Source: Alphaproteobacteria bacterium (GTDB taxonomy: Bacteria > Pseudomonadota > Alphaproteobacteria > Rhizobiales > BM303). Taken from it: 64,000 bases of DNA. The DNA lies in the NCBI GenBank assembly GCA_024275895.1, contig JAJRYE010000025.1, positions 1-64,000 of the forward strand, written 5' to 3'. The notes below the pieces were generated by a model, which worked only from the letters and a program-made list of their open reading frames with translations, made no database searches and had not been told where the DNA came from. Shown one piece after another: positions 55,758-64,000 of the stretch (positions are counted from its first letter, which is position 1; each line of letters begins with the position of its first letter). The position numbers and the translations under genes were made by a program.

Positions 55758-55961
55758 CAGAAAGTCTTTCAGGTTTAAACGGCACTGGCGCGCGGTGGTG
55801 TGATTTTGGTTGCCTTTGGAGCCAAATTCTCTGCATACTCTTTTTTCAGGACATATCCGTCACCCCGCCGGATGATGCCGGGTTTGAAGTGTTGAATCCA
55901 TCTTCTGGGTCCCGGGACGGTGATTGTGCATTGAGGCTTAAACTCAAAAGGAGAATTAGGC

Positions 55962-56945
55962 ATGAAGTCCTTTTTTCAAAATATAGTATTGGGTATTACC
56001 GCGGCCGCCATAGGCCTTGCCGGCAGTGTATCGGCGGCTTTTGCCGGGTTTCCGGAAAAGCCAATCACCATACTTGCCTATATGAAACCGGGCGGGGCGG
56101 CGGATATTGATTCGCGCAAATTCGCCATCATTGCCGAGCGGCTTACAGGGGCCAAATTCGTGGTCAAGAACAAAACCGGCGCGGGCGGAATTATCGCTAT
56201 GAAATATGTGCTTGAGCAGCCCGCCGACGGCTATCTGCTCATGGCGACAACCAAGTCGCAGGTATATAAAATCGTCACCGCGAAAAGCGACATCAATGTC
56301 GAGGATTTTGACTGGCTGGCCATGAACCAGCATGACCCGGAGGCCATCATCACCAACAGAGAGCTGAAGGTGAACACCTGGGCGCAGATTGTTGCCGACG
56401 CCAAGGCGAGAGGGGCAAAGGGCAAACGGCAAATCTGGGTCGGACCGGCGGCTGGCGGCCTTGATCATGTCATGGCGATGAAGACATGGGCGGCGGCGGG
56501 CATTGACCCCAAACATGTCAAATATATCCCCTTCAAAGGCGGCAAGAGGGCGATTATTGAATTGCTTGGCGGCCGCGGTCTCGTTTATGTCGGCAATCCG
56601 CGCGATACGCTGGGGCAGCCCAAGCTGAAAGTCGCGGCGCTTTCGCGCAAATCGCGTCTGGCCAGTTTTCCCGACGCCCCGACTTTCGGCGAACTGGGGG
56701 TCAAAAATCTTGATTCTGAAATCATGTGGCGCGGTTTTGCCATCAAGGCGGGCGTTCCCGGAGAGGTAACCAAATTCTGGGATGATCTGTTTGCAAAGGT
56801 CAGCACCGACCCTGAATGGGTGGCGCATGTCAAGAAATCGAGTATCGATCCGGTTTACCTCAGCCATGAGGCGTTTCTCAAGGTTGTAAAAACCGATATG
56901 GAAGAGGTGAGGGTCTGGGCGAAAAAAGCAGGGATTCTGAAGTAG
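55962..56945 (+). CDS. tctC: Tripartite tricarboxylate transporter, substrate-binding protein
   Basis: A 327-residue periplasmic binding protein of the TctC/BugT type with a signal peptide (AAIGLAGSVSAAFA). FPEKPITILAYMKPGGAADIDSR shows the family's ligand-binding start, and NKTGAGGIIAMKYV follows. AAAGGAG precedes the ATG. The ligand is a carboxylate in characterised members but cannot be told here. tctB follows after a strong hairpin, and tctA lies 3.2 kb further on. Confidence 0.92.
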   Translation: MKSFFQNIVLGITAAAIGLAGSVSAAFAGFPEKPITILAYMKPGGAADIDSRKFAIIAERLTGAKFVVKNKTGAGGIIAMKYVLEQPADGYLLMATTKSQVYKIVTAKSDINVEDFDWLAMNQHDPEAIITNRELKVNTWAQIVADAKARGAKGKRQIWVGPAAGGLDHVMAMKTWAAAGIDPKHVKYIPFKGGKRAIIELLGGRGLVYVGNPRDTLGQPKLKVAALSRKSRLASFPDAPTFGELGVKNLDSEIMWRGFAIKAGVPGEVTKFWDDLFAKVSTDPEWVAHVKKSSIDPVYLSHEAFLKVVKTDMEEVRVWAKKAGILK

Positions 56946-56986
56946 CTGCATAGCTGCTTCAGTTGCGTTTTCGCCCGGCAAGACAG

Positions 56987-57016
56987 CCGCATTCAGGTGA
57001 TCGAACCTGAATGCGG
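56987..57016 (+). promoter_or_regulatory. Strong intercistronic hairpin between tctC and tctB
   Basis: CCGCATTCAGGT (56987-56998) and ACCTGAATGCGG (57005-57016) form a perfect 12-bp stem with a 6-base loop. No T-run follows. It would protect the tctC message and lower tctB expression, the usual need for a binding protein relative to its membrane partner. Confidence 0.6.
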
Positions 57017-57054
57017 GCTGATCCTGCCCGGATGACGAACGGAAGGGAGGCCGG

Positions 57055-57576
57055 ATGAGCGATGAGTTGAAACCCGCGGATTGGCAGGATGTGGCCGAAC
57101 CGGCGCCGGAGACTGATCCGGAGCGCTATATCGGCAATCTTTTGCTGCCCGTCGTTGTTCTTGCCCTGGCGGCTGTCTTTTTTGTCCAGACGCTGGATTT
57201 TCCCGATGGCGGCGAGGATGTGGGGCCTGCCGGGGTGCCTTATCTGTGGATTGGTTTTTGCGCCTTTTTCTGTGTGGTTCTGATTGTTCAGGCTATTTTG
57301 CGCAAGCTCCCGCCCGACCCGAAACCGGGCCGGATCGGCTTTGTCATCCTCTTTGCCGGCTGGCTTGCCGTCTATCTGACGGCGATTGAAAATATCGGAT
57401 ATTACACCAGCACTTTTGTTTTTCTTCTGGTGTCCATGTATGTCCTGACCTACCGGCATTACGCGATTATGCTCGGCGTGACCGTCAGCTGGCTTGTCTT
57501 CGCCTATATTGTTTTCGCCAAAGTGCTCTATATCCAACTGCCCACGGGGCCGTTGACGCGCATGTTTCTCGGCTGA
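57055..57576 (+). CDS. tctB: Tripartite tricarboxylate transporter, small membrane subunit
   Basis: A 173-residue protein with four hydrophobic segments (LLPVVVLALAAVFFVQTLDF first), the TctB layout. AAGGGAGG precedes the ATG. The N-terminal 30 residues are polar. It is separated from tctA by a minus-strand small gene and the DUF47-PiT pair. Confidence 0.88.
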   Translation: MSDELKPADWQDVAEPAPETDPERYIGNLLLPVVVLALAAVFFVQTLDFPDGGEDVGPAGVPYLWIGFCAFFCVVLIVQAILRKLPPDPKPGRIGFVILFAGWLAVYLTAIENIGYYTSTFVFLLVSMYVLTYRHYAIMLGVTVSWLVFAYIVFAKVLYIQLPTGPLTRMFLG

Positions 57577-57615
57577 TCCGGGCGCGGGGTTTTGAGGGCG
57601 AGTTTTCAGGGGGCT

Positions 57616-57813
57616 TTATTTCTTGTTTTCCTTGATGATGCGCTTGGCGATAAGAAGGCTGTGGGCGCCGGAGCGGATAGAGTCCTCGACAACGCTTTCC
57701 TCGTAATCGTCATCATCGGATTCATCAAGAATTTCGAGCATTCTTTTCAGGTCGGGCGTAATTTTCTTGATGATTTTGCGGATTTCCTTGGAGGGTAATT
57801 CTTTCTTGCTCAT
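57616..57813 (-). CDS. Small charged protein of unknown function
   Basis: A 65-residue protein starting at ATG 57813 with AAGGAAAC upstream. It is Lys-rich at both ends with an acidic centre (DESDDDDYEESVVED). No family was recognised. It is divergent from the DUF47-PiT pair and lies inside the split tct locus; the small coiled-coil gene by the other phosphate locus is a loose parallel. Confidence 0.55.
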   Translation of the reverse strand: MSKKELPSKEIRKIIKKITPDLKRMLEILDESDDDDYEESVVEDSIRSGAHSLLIAKRIIKENKK

Positions 57814-57997
57814 GGTCCGTTTCCTTTCCCCGCCCATTTTACGGGAAGGCTGTTTTTCGTTGTATTATAATGTTGGACATATTGACTCATTTGTATAGGG
57901 TTAGTTTTCAAAACGTGGCGATATACCGCGCCGCAAGCTGATATGTGCTGCTTTGAGTTGCCGCAGCACCAAAGAAGCAAAAGCTTCGGGAGGTCAT

Positions 57998-58660
57998 ATG
58001 CTACTCAAAAGACGTCCGGCGCTGTTTGGCAAGACCAAGCGGCTCGAAGCGCAGTTTGATGATTTCATGGACCGGATTATCGAAGCCAGTCTGATTTTTG
58101 AGCGCGCCTTCAAGTCTTATCTGCGCGACGGTTTTACTCAGGATTTCTCCGATGCCGTCGAGGAAGTCAGCCAGCTTGAAACCCGCAATGACGAGCTGAA
58201 AAAAGAGATTGAGACGCGGCTTTACGAGCAGACCCTGATTCCGGATTTGCGCGGCGATGTGCTGAGTTTGATTGAAGGGCTTGATGGTATTATCAATCTG
58301 TATCAGTCCAACTGTTTCCGCATCGCCAGTGAAAAGCCGGATATTCCGCCACGCTATCACAAGGATTTCAAGGCGCTGGGCAAGACATCGACGCATTGTG
58401 TTGATTCGCTGATCATGGCCTCGCGGGCGTTTTTCACCAATATCGAGGCGGTGCGCGATCACAATGTAAAGGTGATGTTCTTCGAGACTGAAGCCGACAA
58501 GATTTGCACCCGCCTGAAAACAAGAATTTTTGCCTCCGATCTGCCGCTCGAACACAAATTGCATCTGCGCTATTTCTGCGACCGGGTTGAAGACGCCTCC
58601 AACCGGGCCGAGGATGTGGCGGACAATCTGGCTATCTATACCCTGAAACGCTCGGTCTGA
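57998..58660 (+). CDS. DUF47 PhoU-like regulator of a PiT transporter
   Basis: A 220-residue, all-helical protein of the DUF47 (PhoU-related) family, starting at ATG 57998 after GGGAGG. FDDFMDRIIEASLIFERAF and SQLETRNDELKKEIE are typical, as is CDRVEDASNRAEDVADNL at the end. DUF47 genes usually sit directly before a PiT gene, as here (13 bases), and are thought to regulate phosphate entry. Confidence 0.9.
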   Translation: MLLKRRPALFGKTKRLEAQFDDFMDRIIEASLIFERAFKSYLRDGFTQDFSDAVEEVSQLETRNDELKKEIETRLYEQTLIPDLRGDVLSLIEGLDGIINLYQSNCFRIASEKPDIPPRYHKDFKALGKTSTHCVDSLIMASRAFFTNIEAVRDHNVKVMFFETEADKICTRLKTRIFASDLPLEHKLHLRYFCDRVEDASNRAEDVADNLAIYTLKRSV

Positions 58661-58673
58661 GCGGTATTTCAGG

Positions 58674-60158
58674 ATGGATTTTACAGTTCTCATATTTCTT
58701 ACGAGCGGTTTGTTCCTTGGCTGGTCGCTGGGGGCAAATGATGCGGCGAATGTGTTTGGCACCGCGGTCGGCACCCGCATGGTGCGCTTCACGACGGCGG
58801 CGGTTGTTTGCAGCATTTTTATTGTTCTTGGTTCGGTTCTGAGCGGCGCCGGTGCGGCCCATACCCTGGGCAAGCTCGGTTCGATCAACGCCCTGGCCGG
58901 ATCGTTCATGGCGGCTCTGGCGGCAGCGCTGACCGTTTACGCCATGACCAAGCTTGAATTGCCGGTCTCGACAAGCCAGGCGATTGTCGGCGCGATTATC
59001 GGCTGGAATTTGTTCAGCGGTTCGGTAACCGATGTCACGGCGCTGACCAAGATTCTCGCCACCTGGGTGGCGTGCCCGCTTCTCGCCGCCCTGATTGCGA
59101 TGCCGATCTATATCGGGGTGCAGCGCTTTCTCGCCAGGGCCAAACTGCATATCCTGCGGCGCGATATCTATACCCGCATCGCGCTTGTTCTGGCGGGCGC
59201 TTTTGGCTCCTACTCGCTGGGCGCCAATAATATCGCCAATGTGATGGGGGTGTTTGTTCCCGCCTCGCCCTTTACCGATTTTACCGTGGCGGACGCGTTC
59301 ACAATTACTGGCATTCAGCAGCTTTTTCTCCTTGGCGCCCTGGCAATTGCGGTCGGCGTGTTTACCTATTCAAAACGGGTTATGCTCACGGTCGGGGGCG
59401 GGCTTATGCCGCTCTCGCCGATCGCCGCCTGGGTGGTGGTGATTTCCCACTCCATCGTTCTGACCCTGTTTGCCTCTGAAGGGCTTGAGCATTTTCTCGC
59501 CAGTAACGGCCTGCCCACCATCCCGCTGGTTCCAGTATCGAGCTCTCAGGCGGTGGTCGGTGCGGTAATCGGGATCGGGTTGCTGAAAGGCGGGCGCAAT
59601 ATCAAGTGGCGGGTTCTGGGCAATATTTCCATGGGCTGGGTCACGACGCCGGTGATTTCGGCGATTCTTTGCTTTTTCTCGCTGTTTTTCCTGCAAAATG
59701 TGTTTAACCAGAAGGTTTATACTGAAGTTCATTACGCGCTCTCGCCCAAGGTGATGAATCATCTAGTGGAACGCTCGTTTCCGGTGGAAGATTTAAGCTC
59801 TCTCAGGAACAGGGATTTCACCTCCGCCCGTGCCTTCCTCAAGGCGATCGGCGAGCGGACCTATCTGACCGGGTATCAGCAAAGGAAAATTCTTGAATTT
59901 GCCGAGGTTGCCAAACTCTATGTTGATCCGAAAAAAGTGCAGCAGCTCAAGGCGGACTGGTTGAGCCAGGGGCAGCTTTTGGCCCTGCGCAAGCTGGAAG
60001 GGCGCCGCTTCGGCTTCAAATGGGCCCTGGCCGATGCGCTTGAGAAATTGAGTGTTGATTGGCGCCAGCGCCCTGATAAGATCGAAAACAAGACCTATAA
60101 CAAACAGATCAAGGCCAAGCTGGGTTACCTCTACCGATTATTTTCCCTCGAGGAGTAA
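58674..60158 (+). CDS. PiT-family inorganic phosphate transporter, second copy
   Basis: A 494-residue membrane protein with PiT signatures SLGANDAANVFGTAVG and SLGANNIANVMGVF and the PVSTSQA/PVSSSQA segments. A hydrophilic C-terminal domain of about 140 residues follows the last membrane segment (SPKVMNHLVERSFP onward). It differs from the copy at 33709-35280 in length and in its DUF47 partner. tctA follows after 28 bases. Confidence 0.92.
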   Translation: MDFTVLIFLTSGLFLGWSLGANDAANVFGTAVGTRMVRFTTAAVVCSIFIVLGSVLSGAGAAHTLGKLGSINALAGSFMAALAAALTVYAMTKLELPVSTSQAIVGAIIGWNLFSGSVTDVTALTKILATWVACPLLAALIAMPIYIGVQRFLARAKLHILRRDIYTRIALVLAGAFGSYSLGANNIANVMGVFVPASPFTDFTVADAFTITGIQQLFLLGALAIAVGVFTYSKRVMLTVGGGLMPLSPIAAWVVVISHSIVLTLFASEGLEHFLASNGLPTIPLVPVSSSQAVVGAVIGIGLLKGGRNIKWRVLGNISMGWVTTPVISAILCFFSLFFLQNVFNQKVYTEVHYALSPKVMNHLVERSFPVEDLSSLRNRDFTSARAFLKAIGERTYLTGYQQRKILEFAEVAKLYVDPKKVQQLKADWLSQGQLLALRKLEGRRFGFKWALADALEKLSVDWRQRPDKIENKTYNKQIKAKLGYLYRLFSLEE

Positions 60159-60186
60159 GTATCTGCCGTAAGGGGCGTTTGCGAAA

Positions 60187-61680
60187 ATGGAAGTACTCGA
60201 CAGTCTGATTTTTGGCTTCAGCACATTGCTTGGATGGAAGCCGATTCTGGTCATTATTGCCGGGGTGATTGTCGGGATCATGGTGGGGGCGATGCCGGGG
60301 CTCTCGCCCTCGACCGGGGTGGCGCTTCTGGTGCCGTTCAGCTATACGATGTCGCCGGCGCTTGCGGTTATCCTGCTGGTTTCGATCTATATCTCATCCA
60401 ATTACGGCGGCTCGATTACCGCTGTACTGATCAATACTCCGGGCACACCCGCCGCGGCGGCAACTGCCCTGGACGGTTTCCCCATGACCGTGCAGGGCAA
60501 GGCGGGCAAGGGGCTGGGCATGTCGCTGATCGCCTCGACACTGGGAGGTATATTCGGCACCATAATCCTGATCGCCTTTGCCATCCCGCTCGCCCGGCTG
60601 GCGATCGGGTTTCATCCGGCGGATTATTTCGCCCTTGCCATTTTCGGCCTGACCACCGTCGGCTCGCTCGGCGGCGGCAATGTCGCCAAGGCCATGGTCG
60701 CGGTTTTGTTCGGCCTGATGGTCAATACGGTGGGGCTTGATCCCATATCGGGCGTCTCGCGTTTTACCTTCGGAATTGATGCGCTTTATGACGGCTTCAG
60801 TCTGATCCCGGCCCTGATTGGCCTGTTTGCCCTTTCCGTTGTTTTTACCGCTTTCGAGAAAGGCAAGCTGAGCAAGCGTCTGGTGGATACGCTTGGTGGC
60901 AGTTTCCCGACTTTTGCCGAAACCTGGAAAGTCAAAATGACGATCGCGCGCTCGTCAGTTCTGGGCACGGTTATCGGTATTTTCCCCGGCGCGGGGGCAA
61001 CGATCGCCTCTTTCATCAGCTATAATATCGCCCAGCGCAGCAGCAAAAAACCCGAAACCTTCGGCAAGGGTGCCATGGACGGGGTGGCGGCATCGGAGGC
61101 GGCCAATTCAAGCTCTGTCGGCGGTGCGCTGATCCCGCTGCTGGCGCTGGGAATTCCGGGCAGCGCCACCGATGCGGTCCTGATCGGGGCGCTGCAGTTG
61201 CACGATATTACCCCCGGCCCGCTGCTTTTCGAGACCCATCCGGAGATTGTTTACGGCATTTTCGCCTCTCTCATCGTTGCCAACGCCATGATGCTGTTCC
61301 TCGGCCTGTTCGGGGTGCGGTTCTTCGCCAAGGTTGTCGAGGTTCCCCCGGCCATTTTATATCCGATGATCCTGGCGATCTCGCTGATCGGCAGTTATGC
61401 GGTGCGCTCATCCTTCTTTGATGTCGGTGCCTGTTTCGCCTTTGGCATTGTTGGCTGGATATTCAAACGCTATGGTTATCCGGTGGCGCCGATTGTGCTG
61501 GGCATTGTTCTGGGCTCGCTGCTGGAGGAAAACTTCCGCCGCGCCGTCATGATGGATGGGCCGCTGGTGTTTTTCACCCAGCCGCTCTCCGCCGTCATGC
61601 TCGGTGTGGCCGCCCTGTTGTTCGTATGGCCGATGTATAAAAGCTTCAAGGCCCGCCGCAAGGACGGAGCGCAGCCGTAA
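60187..61680 (+). CDS. tctA: Tripartite tricarboxylate transporter, large membrane subunit
   Basis: A 497-residue protein with about 12 membrane segments. AMPGLSPSTGVALLVPFSY, NTPGTPAAAATALDGFPM and ALGIPGSATDAVLIGAL are hallmarks of TctA. It should work with tctC and tctB at 55962-57576, although the DUF47-PiT pair now lies between them. Its close spacing to PiT suggests cotranscription with phosphate uptake. Confidence 0.94.
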   Translation: MEVLDSLIFGFSTLLGWKPILVIIAGVIVGIMVGAMPGLSPSTGVALLVPFSYTMSPALAVILLVSIYISSNYGGSITAVLINTPGTPAAAATALDGFPMTVQGKAGKGLGMSLIASTLGGIFGTIILIAFAIPLARLAIGFHPADYFALAIFGLTTVGSLGGGNVAKAMVAVLFGLMVNTVGLDPISGVSRFTFGIDALYDGFSLIPALIGLFALSVVFTAFEKGKLSKRLVDTLGGSFPTFAETWKVKMTIARSSVLGTVIGIFPGAGATIASFISYNIAQRSSKKPETFGKGAMDGVAASEAANSSSVGGALIPLLALGIPGSATDAVLIGALQLHDITPGPLLFETHPEIVYGIFASLIVANAMMLFLGLFGVRFFAKVVEVPPAILYPMILAISLIGSYAVRSSFFDVGACFAFGIVGWIFKRYGYPVAPIVLGIVLGSLLEENFRRAVMMDGPLVFFTQPLSAVMLGVAALLFVWPMYKSFKARRKDGAQP

Positions 61681-61720
61681 AGGACGGGCGCTCACGCCTT
61701 GAAGTGGAGCGGGCGGCGTC

Positions 61721-62185
61721 TCACCATTGCGTATAGGGATGGGCGATCAGATTGGAGTTGAAATAGCGTGGATCATCGGCAATTTCCTTGCCGATCCAGT
61801 CGGGTTTGTCGAAGGTCTGATCCTCGCTTTCAAGCTCTACCTCGGCAACAATCAGACCTTTATTGACGCCGCCAAATTCGTCGATTTCCCAGATCAGGCC
61901 CGCATGGGCGATCTTGTAGCGGTTTTTCTCGATAATTGGCTGCTCGCACAGATCATCCAGCATCTCACTGGCGTCAGCGGCGGGGATCTCATATTCATAT
62001 TCAACCCGCGTGGCGCCGGTGGTGAGGCCCTTGACGGTCAAATAGCCCCTGTCATCAATTGTGCGTACCCGCACCGTGCGTTCCTTGACTGTTGAAAGAT
62101 AGCCCTGACGATAGGCGGTGCCCTTTGCCAGTTGCCGCCAGGCCTGGCCGCTGACGAGAAATTTACGTTCGATTTCCTTGGCCAT
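61721..62185 (-). CDS. CYTH-domain protein (triphosphate-binding tunnel)
   Basis: A 154-residue protein that starts with the family hallmark EIERKFLV (ExExK) and continues with RQGYLSTVKERTVRVRTI, LTVKG, EYEYEIP and YKIAHAGLIWEIDEF. Stand-alone short CYTH proteins are usually inorganic triphosphatases or related metal-dependent hydrolases. GAGGAATT precedes the ATG. It lies beside a second possible CYTH-like gene in the same direction and near phosphate transporters. Confidence 0.9.
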   Translation of the reverse strand: MAKEIERKFLVSGQAWRQLAKGTAYRQGYLSTVKERTVRVRTIDDRGYLTVKGLTTGATRVEYEYEIPAADASEMLDDLCEQPIIEKNRYKIAHAGLIWEIDEFGGVNKGLIVAEVELESEDQTFDKPDWIGKEIADDPRYFNSNLIAHPYTQW

Positions 62186-62244
62186 TGTTTAATTCCTCAA
62201 GCTTCAAATGCAGCCGCAACGTCATGATTTCATATTGTACCGGC

Positions 62245-62847
62245 TTAATCAGGGAGCGCTTCCATGCCGATGACGCGTTTGATGGCGCGCAGATAATTGA
62301 CGTTTTCATATTCATCCAGACCCAGCATTTCCTTCGCCCTGAGTATGGCGGGGATATCGACCGATTCCACCGCTACGGTCTGAAGTCCGGCGCCGTTGAT
62401 CTCGATCTCGGCATGCTCGGCAATGCATTCATTGACGCTAAAGGCAAAGCGGCGCTTGAAGACGCGCACCGCCGAGAGCTGCTGCTGGGGGGTGATTACT
62501 TCGTCGAGATACTGCCGCAAGGTGTAGCTCTCGCGCTCCAGGGGCGGCATTTCAACGCCAAAGGCGGGAAAGACATCCGCCTCAAGCCGGGAGGCTTGCA
62601 TGGGGAACTCGCCCTTCATGCGCGGGTTCCATTGTTCAAGCCCCTCGCGCTTTGTGATGAAGACCTTGATATCCATGAGTTTATCACGGATTTTGGTGTT
62701 GTTTTCATTGTTTTGCGCCGAAACAATATAGATTTCATGGCTCTCGCGTATTCCCGCGCAGGCGGAGAGCCGCCGCATCTTCTCCTCGACCATGCCGAAG
62801 TTTTTTGCCCAGGTGCGGAATTCAAAACGGGGTTTTATTTCACTCAT
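62245..62847 (-). CDS. Hypothetical protein, possibly CYTH-like
   Basis: A 200-residue protein starting at ATG 62847 with AGGAGTT upstream. FEFRTWAKNFGMVEE opens it, and MDIKVFITKREGLEQWNPRM, VRVFKRRFAFSVNE and HAEIEINGAGLQTVAVES suggest a run of beta strands with alternating Lys, Arg and Glu as in CYTH or adenylate cyclase IV folds, but the ExExK start is not exact. It is upstream of the CYTH gene and probably cotranscribed. Function unknown. Confidence 0.65.
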   Translation of the reverse strand: MSEIKPRFEFRTWAKNFGMVEEKMRRLSACAGIRESHEIYIVSAQNNENNTKIRDKLMDIKVFITKREGLEQWNPRMKGEFPMQASRLEADVFPAFGVEMPPLERESYTLRQYLDEVITPQQQLSAVRVFKRRFAFSVNECIAEHAEIEINGAGLQTVAVESVDIPAILRAKEMLGLDEYENVNYLRAIKRVIGMEALPD

Positions 62848-63171
62848 GATTGTAACTCCTGAAAAGGATGCGTGCGGCAAAGCTTTAACCGGTCCGTTCA
62901 GTCCCTTCATCCTAGAAGGGAATGGCCATCAAGTCCACAGGCCCCGGACCTTAATCCAAAAAAATTAAAATTATCAAATAGATGGCGCAATCCTGATTCG
63001 TTATTCCTGTCCTCGTAGAAATGAAGGCCGAAAATTGTGGAAATGCATGATTGTTTTCATGTGACCGGCGCTGGTTTTGGGGGCTTGCGCACTGGACTAA
63101 AGGCGGCGGGATTGATAGTTGTTATTATCAGCATTGCGCTATGTCTGAGGCAGATGACGGAGGCGGATATC
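62848..63171. other. Intergenic region upstream of the stress-protein gene
   Basis: A 324-base divergent gap with an AT-rich stretch near 62960-62990. An in-frame extension of the stress-protein gene back to 63037 is possible but has no good ribosome site. I see no clear operator or RNA here. Confidence 0.3.
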
Positions 63172-63654
63172 ATGGGCACTACCGGCAAGGAACAGCCTGT
63201 TCTGGTCGCGGTGGATTTCTCGCCCGATTCAGAAGCGGCCCTTTTATGGGCCTGTGATTATGCGAGGCTGGCGGGCGCGCCCCTCGCCGTGCTGCATGTG
63301 GTTCATGATCCGGCGGATGCGCCGGGATTTTATCACCGGGGCGAGTTTGACTGGTCACGTCCGATGGCGGATATGGCGGCGCAGCTCTTTGACACTTTTC
63401 TTGCAGATATGAAAGCGCGGCATTCGGATGTGGCCGCTTTGGCGGATTTGCGCCGGATCCAGGTCAAGGGCCTGCCTGCCAGCCGCATTGTCGAGGTTGC
63501 CGAGAAGGAAGAGGCAAGGCTGATTGTCACGGGCAGCCGGGGGCGGACGGGGTTGCCCCATATCCTGCTCGGTTCGGTGGCTGAACGGGTGGTGCAGACC
63601 TCTCGCAAGCCGGTCACGGTGGTCAAGGCCGCTGCGCAAAGGGAGACATCGTGA
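63172..63654 (+). CDS. Universal stress protein (UspA family)
   Basis: A 160-residue protein starting at ATG 63172 with GGAGG eight bases upstream. VLVAVDFSPDSEAALLWA is the first strand and helix, and VTGSRGRTGLPHILLGSVAE is the ATP-binding Gly motif (G-2x-G-9x-G-S type). It overlaps the following Na/Pi gene by four bases (GTGA), so the two are probably coexpressed. Confidence 0.9.
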   Translation: MGTTGKEQPVLVAVDFSPDSEAALLWACDYARLAGAPLAVLHVVHDPADAPGFYHRGEFDWSRPMADMAAQLFDTFLADMKARHSDVAALADLRRIQVKGLPASRIVEVAEKEEARLIVTGSRGRTGLPHILLGSVAERVVQTSRKPVTVVKAAAQRETS

Positions 63655-64000
63655 ACAACCCCTTCGCGGACACGCAATTGTGGTTCGGGCTGTTTGGCGG
63701 TCTGGCGCTTTTCCTGTTCGGCATGGATATCATGACGCGCTCTTTAAAGCGCGCTGCGGGCGAGTATTTGAAGTCATTGCTGGCGCGCCTGACCCGCAAC
63801 CGCTTTGTTGCCGCGGCTATGGGGGCGTTTGTCACCTCCATCATCCAGTCTTCATCCGTCACCACGGTCATTCTGGTCGGGTTTATCTCGGCCGGTCTGC
63901 TGTCCATGGGACAAAGCGTTGCGGTGATCATGGGGGCCAATATCGGCACCACGATCACGGCGCAGATTCTGGCCTTCAAGGTTACGACGCTGGCCCTGCC
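63651..64000 (+). CDS. Na/Pi cotransporter, N-terminal part (runs off window)
   Basis: GTG at 63651, overlapping the usp stop and preceded by AAGGGAG, opens a frame to the window edge. It reads LWFGLFGGLALFLFGMDIM, then AFVTSIIQSSSVTTVILVG and GANIGTTITAQI, the first QSSS repeat of the Na/Pi cotransporter family. It is a second member besides the frameshifted gene at 31784-33585. Confidence 0.88.
   Translation, partial: MNNPFADTQLWFGLFGGLALFLFGMDIMTRSLKRAAGEYLKSLLARLTRNRFVAAAMGAFVTSIIQSSSVTTVILVGFISAGLLSMGQSVAVIMGANIGTTITAQILAFKVTTLAL

Noticed and set aside
55775..55963. A 62-residue minus-strand frame with an AAGGAC before its ATG
   Set aside because: It overlaps the tctC start region and the palindromic element, has no recognisable motif, and its ribosome site arises from the complement of the tctC start region. 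Coding cannot be supported.
1..64000. CRISPR arrays, insertion sequences, prophage genes, tRNA or rRNA genes
   Set aside because: Looked for on both strands by eye; none seen. A tRNAscan or CRISPR finder run would settle it.

Overview
The window looks like chromosomal DNA of an alphaproteobacterium. The evidence is the high GC content, the overlapping-start operon style, the short prolyl-tRNA synthetase next to lolC/lolD, the trmJ-murI-rpsD order, and the presence of HspQ, DUF2259, IalB-like and GlxA/AraC-type genes. I see no CRISPR array, phage, transposase, tRNA or rRNA. All calls are from reading the sequence; no database search was run.

Region 1 (1-11659): the 5' end of folE on the minus strand, then a clade II (atypical) nitrous-oxide reductase operon: nosZ, two diheme cytochromes c, nosB, nosD, nosG, nosH, nosF, nosL, nosY. 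An FNR/NnrR-type dyad lies upstream. No nosR, nir or nor genes are visible, so the window shows N2O respiration without the rest of denitrification.

Region 2 (11673-29065): housekeeping and envelope genes. These are trmJ, murI, rpsD, an AEC permease, hspQ, an IalB-like protein, a YejA-like binding protein, a degenerate AMP-ligase homologue, mobB, an alpha-methylacyl-CoA racemase-like enzyme, a UbiH-family hydroxylase, DUF2259, a secreted unknown, a 32-residue membrane protein, lolD, lolC and proS. A candidate structured RNA (possibly 6S) with its own promoter and terminator follows.

Region 3 (29230-36316): a chemoreceptor, a frameshifted Na/Pi cotransporter-PhoU gene with a small coiled-coil gene behind it, a PiT phosphate transporter, and an AT-richer orphan gene.

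Region 4 (36561-53268): a methylated-amine island and the most interesting part. It holds a dimethylglycine/sarcosine dehydrogenase-type flavoprotein, a GbdR-like regulator, heterotetrameric sarcosine oxidase soxBDAG, and a corrinoid methyl-transfer module. That module comprises a non-pyrrolysine MttB-family methyltransferase, a corrinoid protein, DUF1638, MetV, MetF, a methyl-THF:corrinoid methyltransferase and a RACo/RamA-like ferredoxin-ASKHA activator. The inferred route moves a methyl group from glycine betaine or a related quaternary amine through cobalamin to THF. MetVF then oxidises methyl-THF, while the sox and dehydrogenase enzymes remove the remaining N-methyl groups. Three partners carry Arg-rich tails and the corrinoid protein an acidic one.

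Region 5 (53265-64000): EamA and MFS transporters; a tripartite tricarboxylate transporter whose tctCB and tctA are separated by a DUF47-PiT phosphate pair; two CYTH-type proteins; a universal stress protein; and the start of a second Na/Pi cotransporter that runs off the window.
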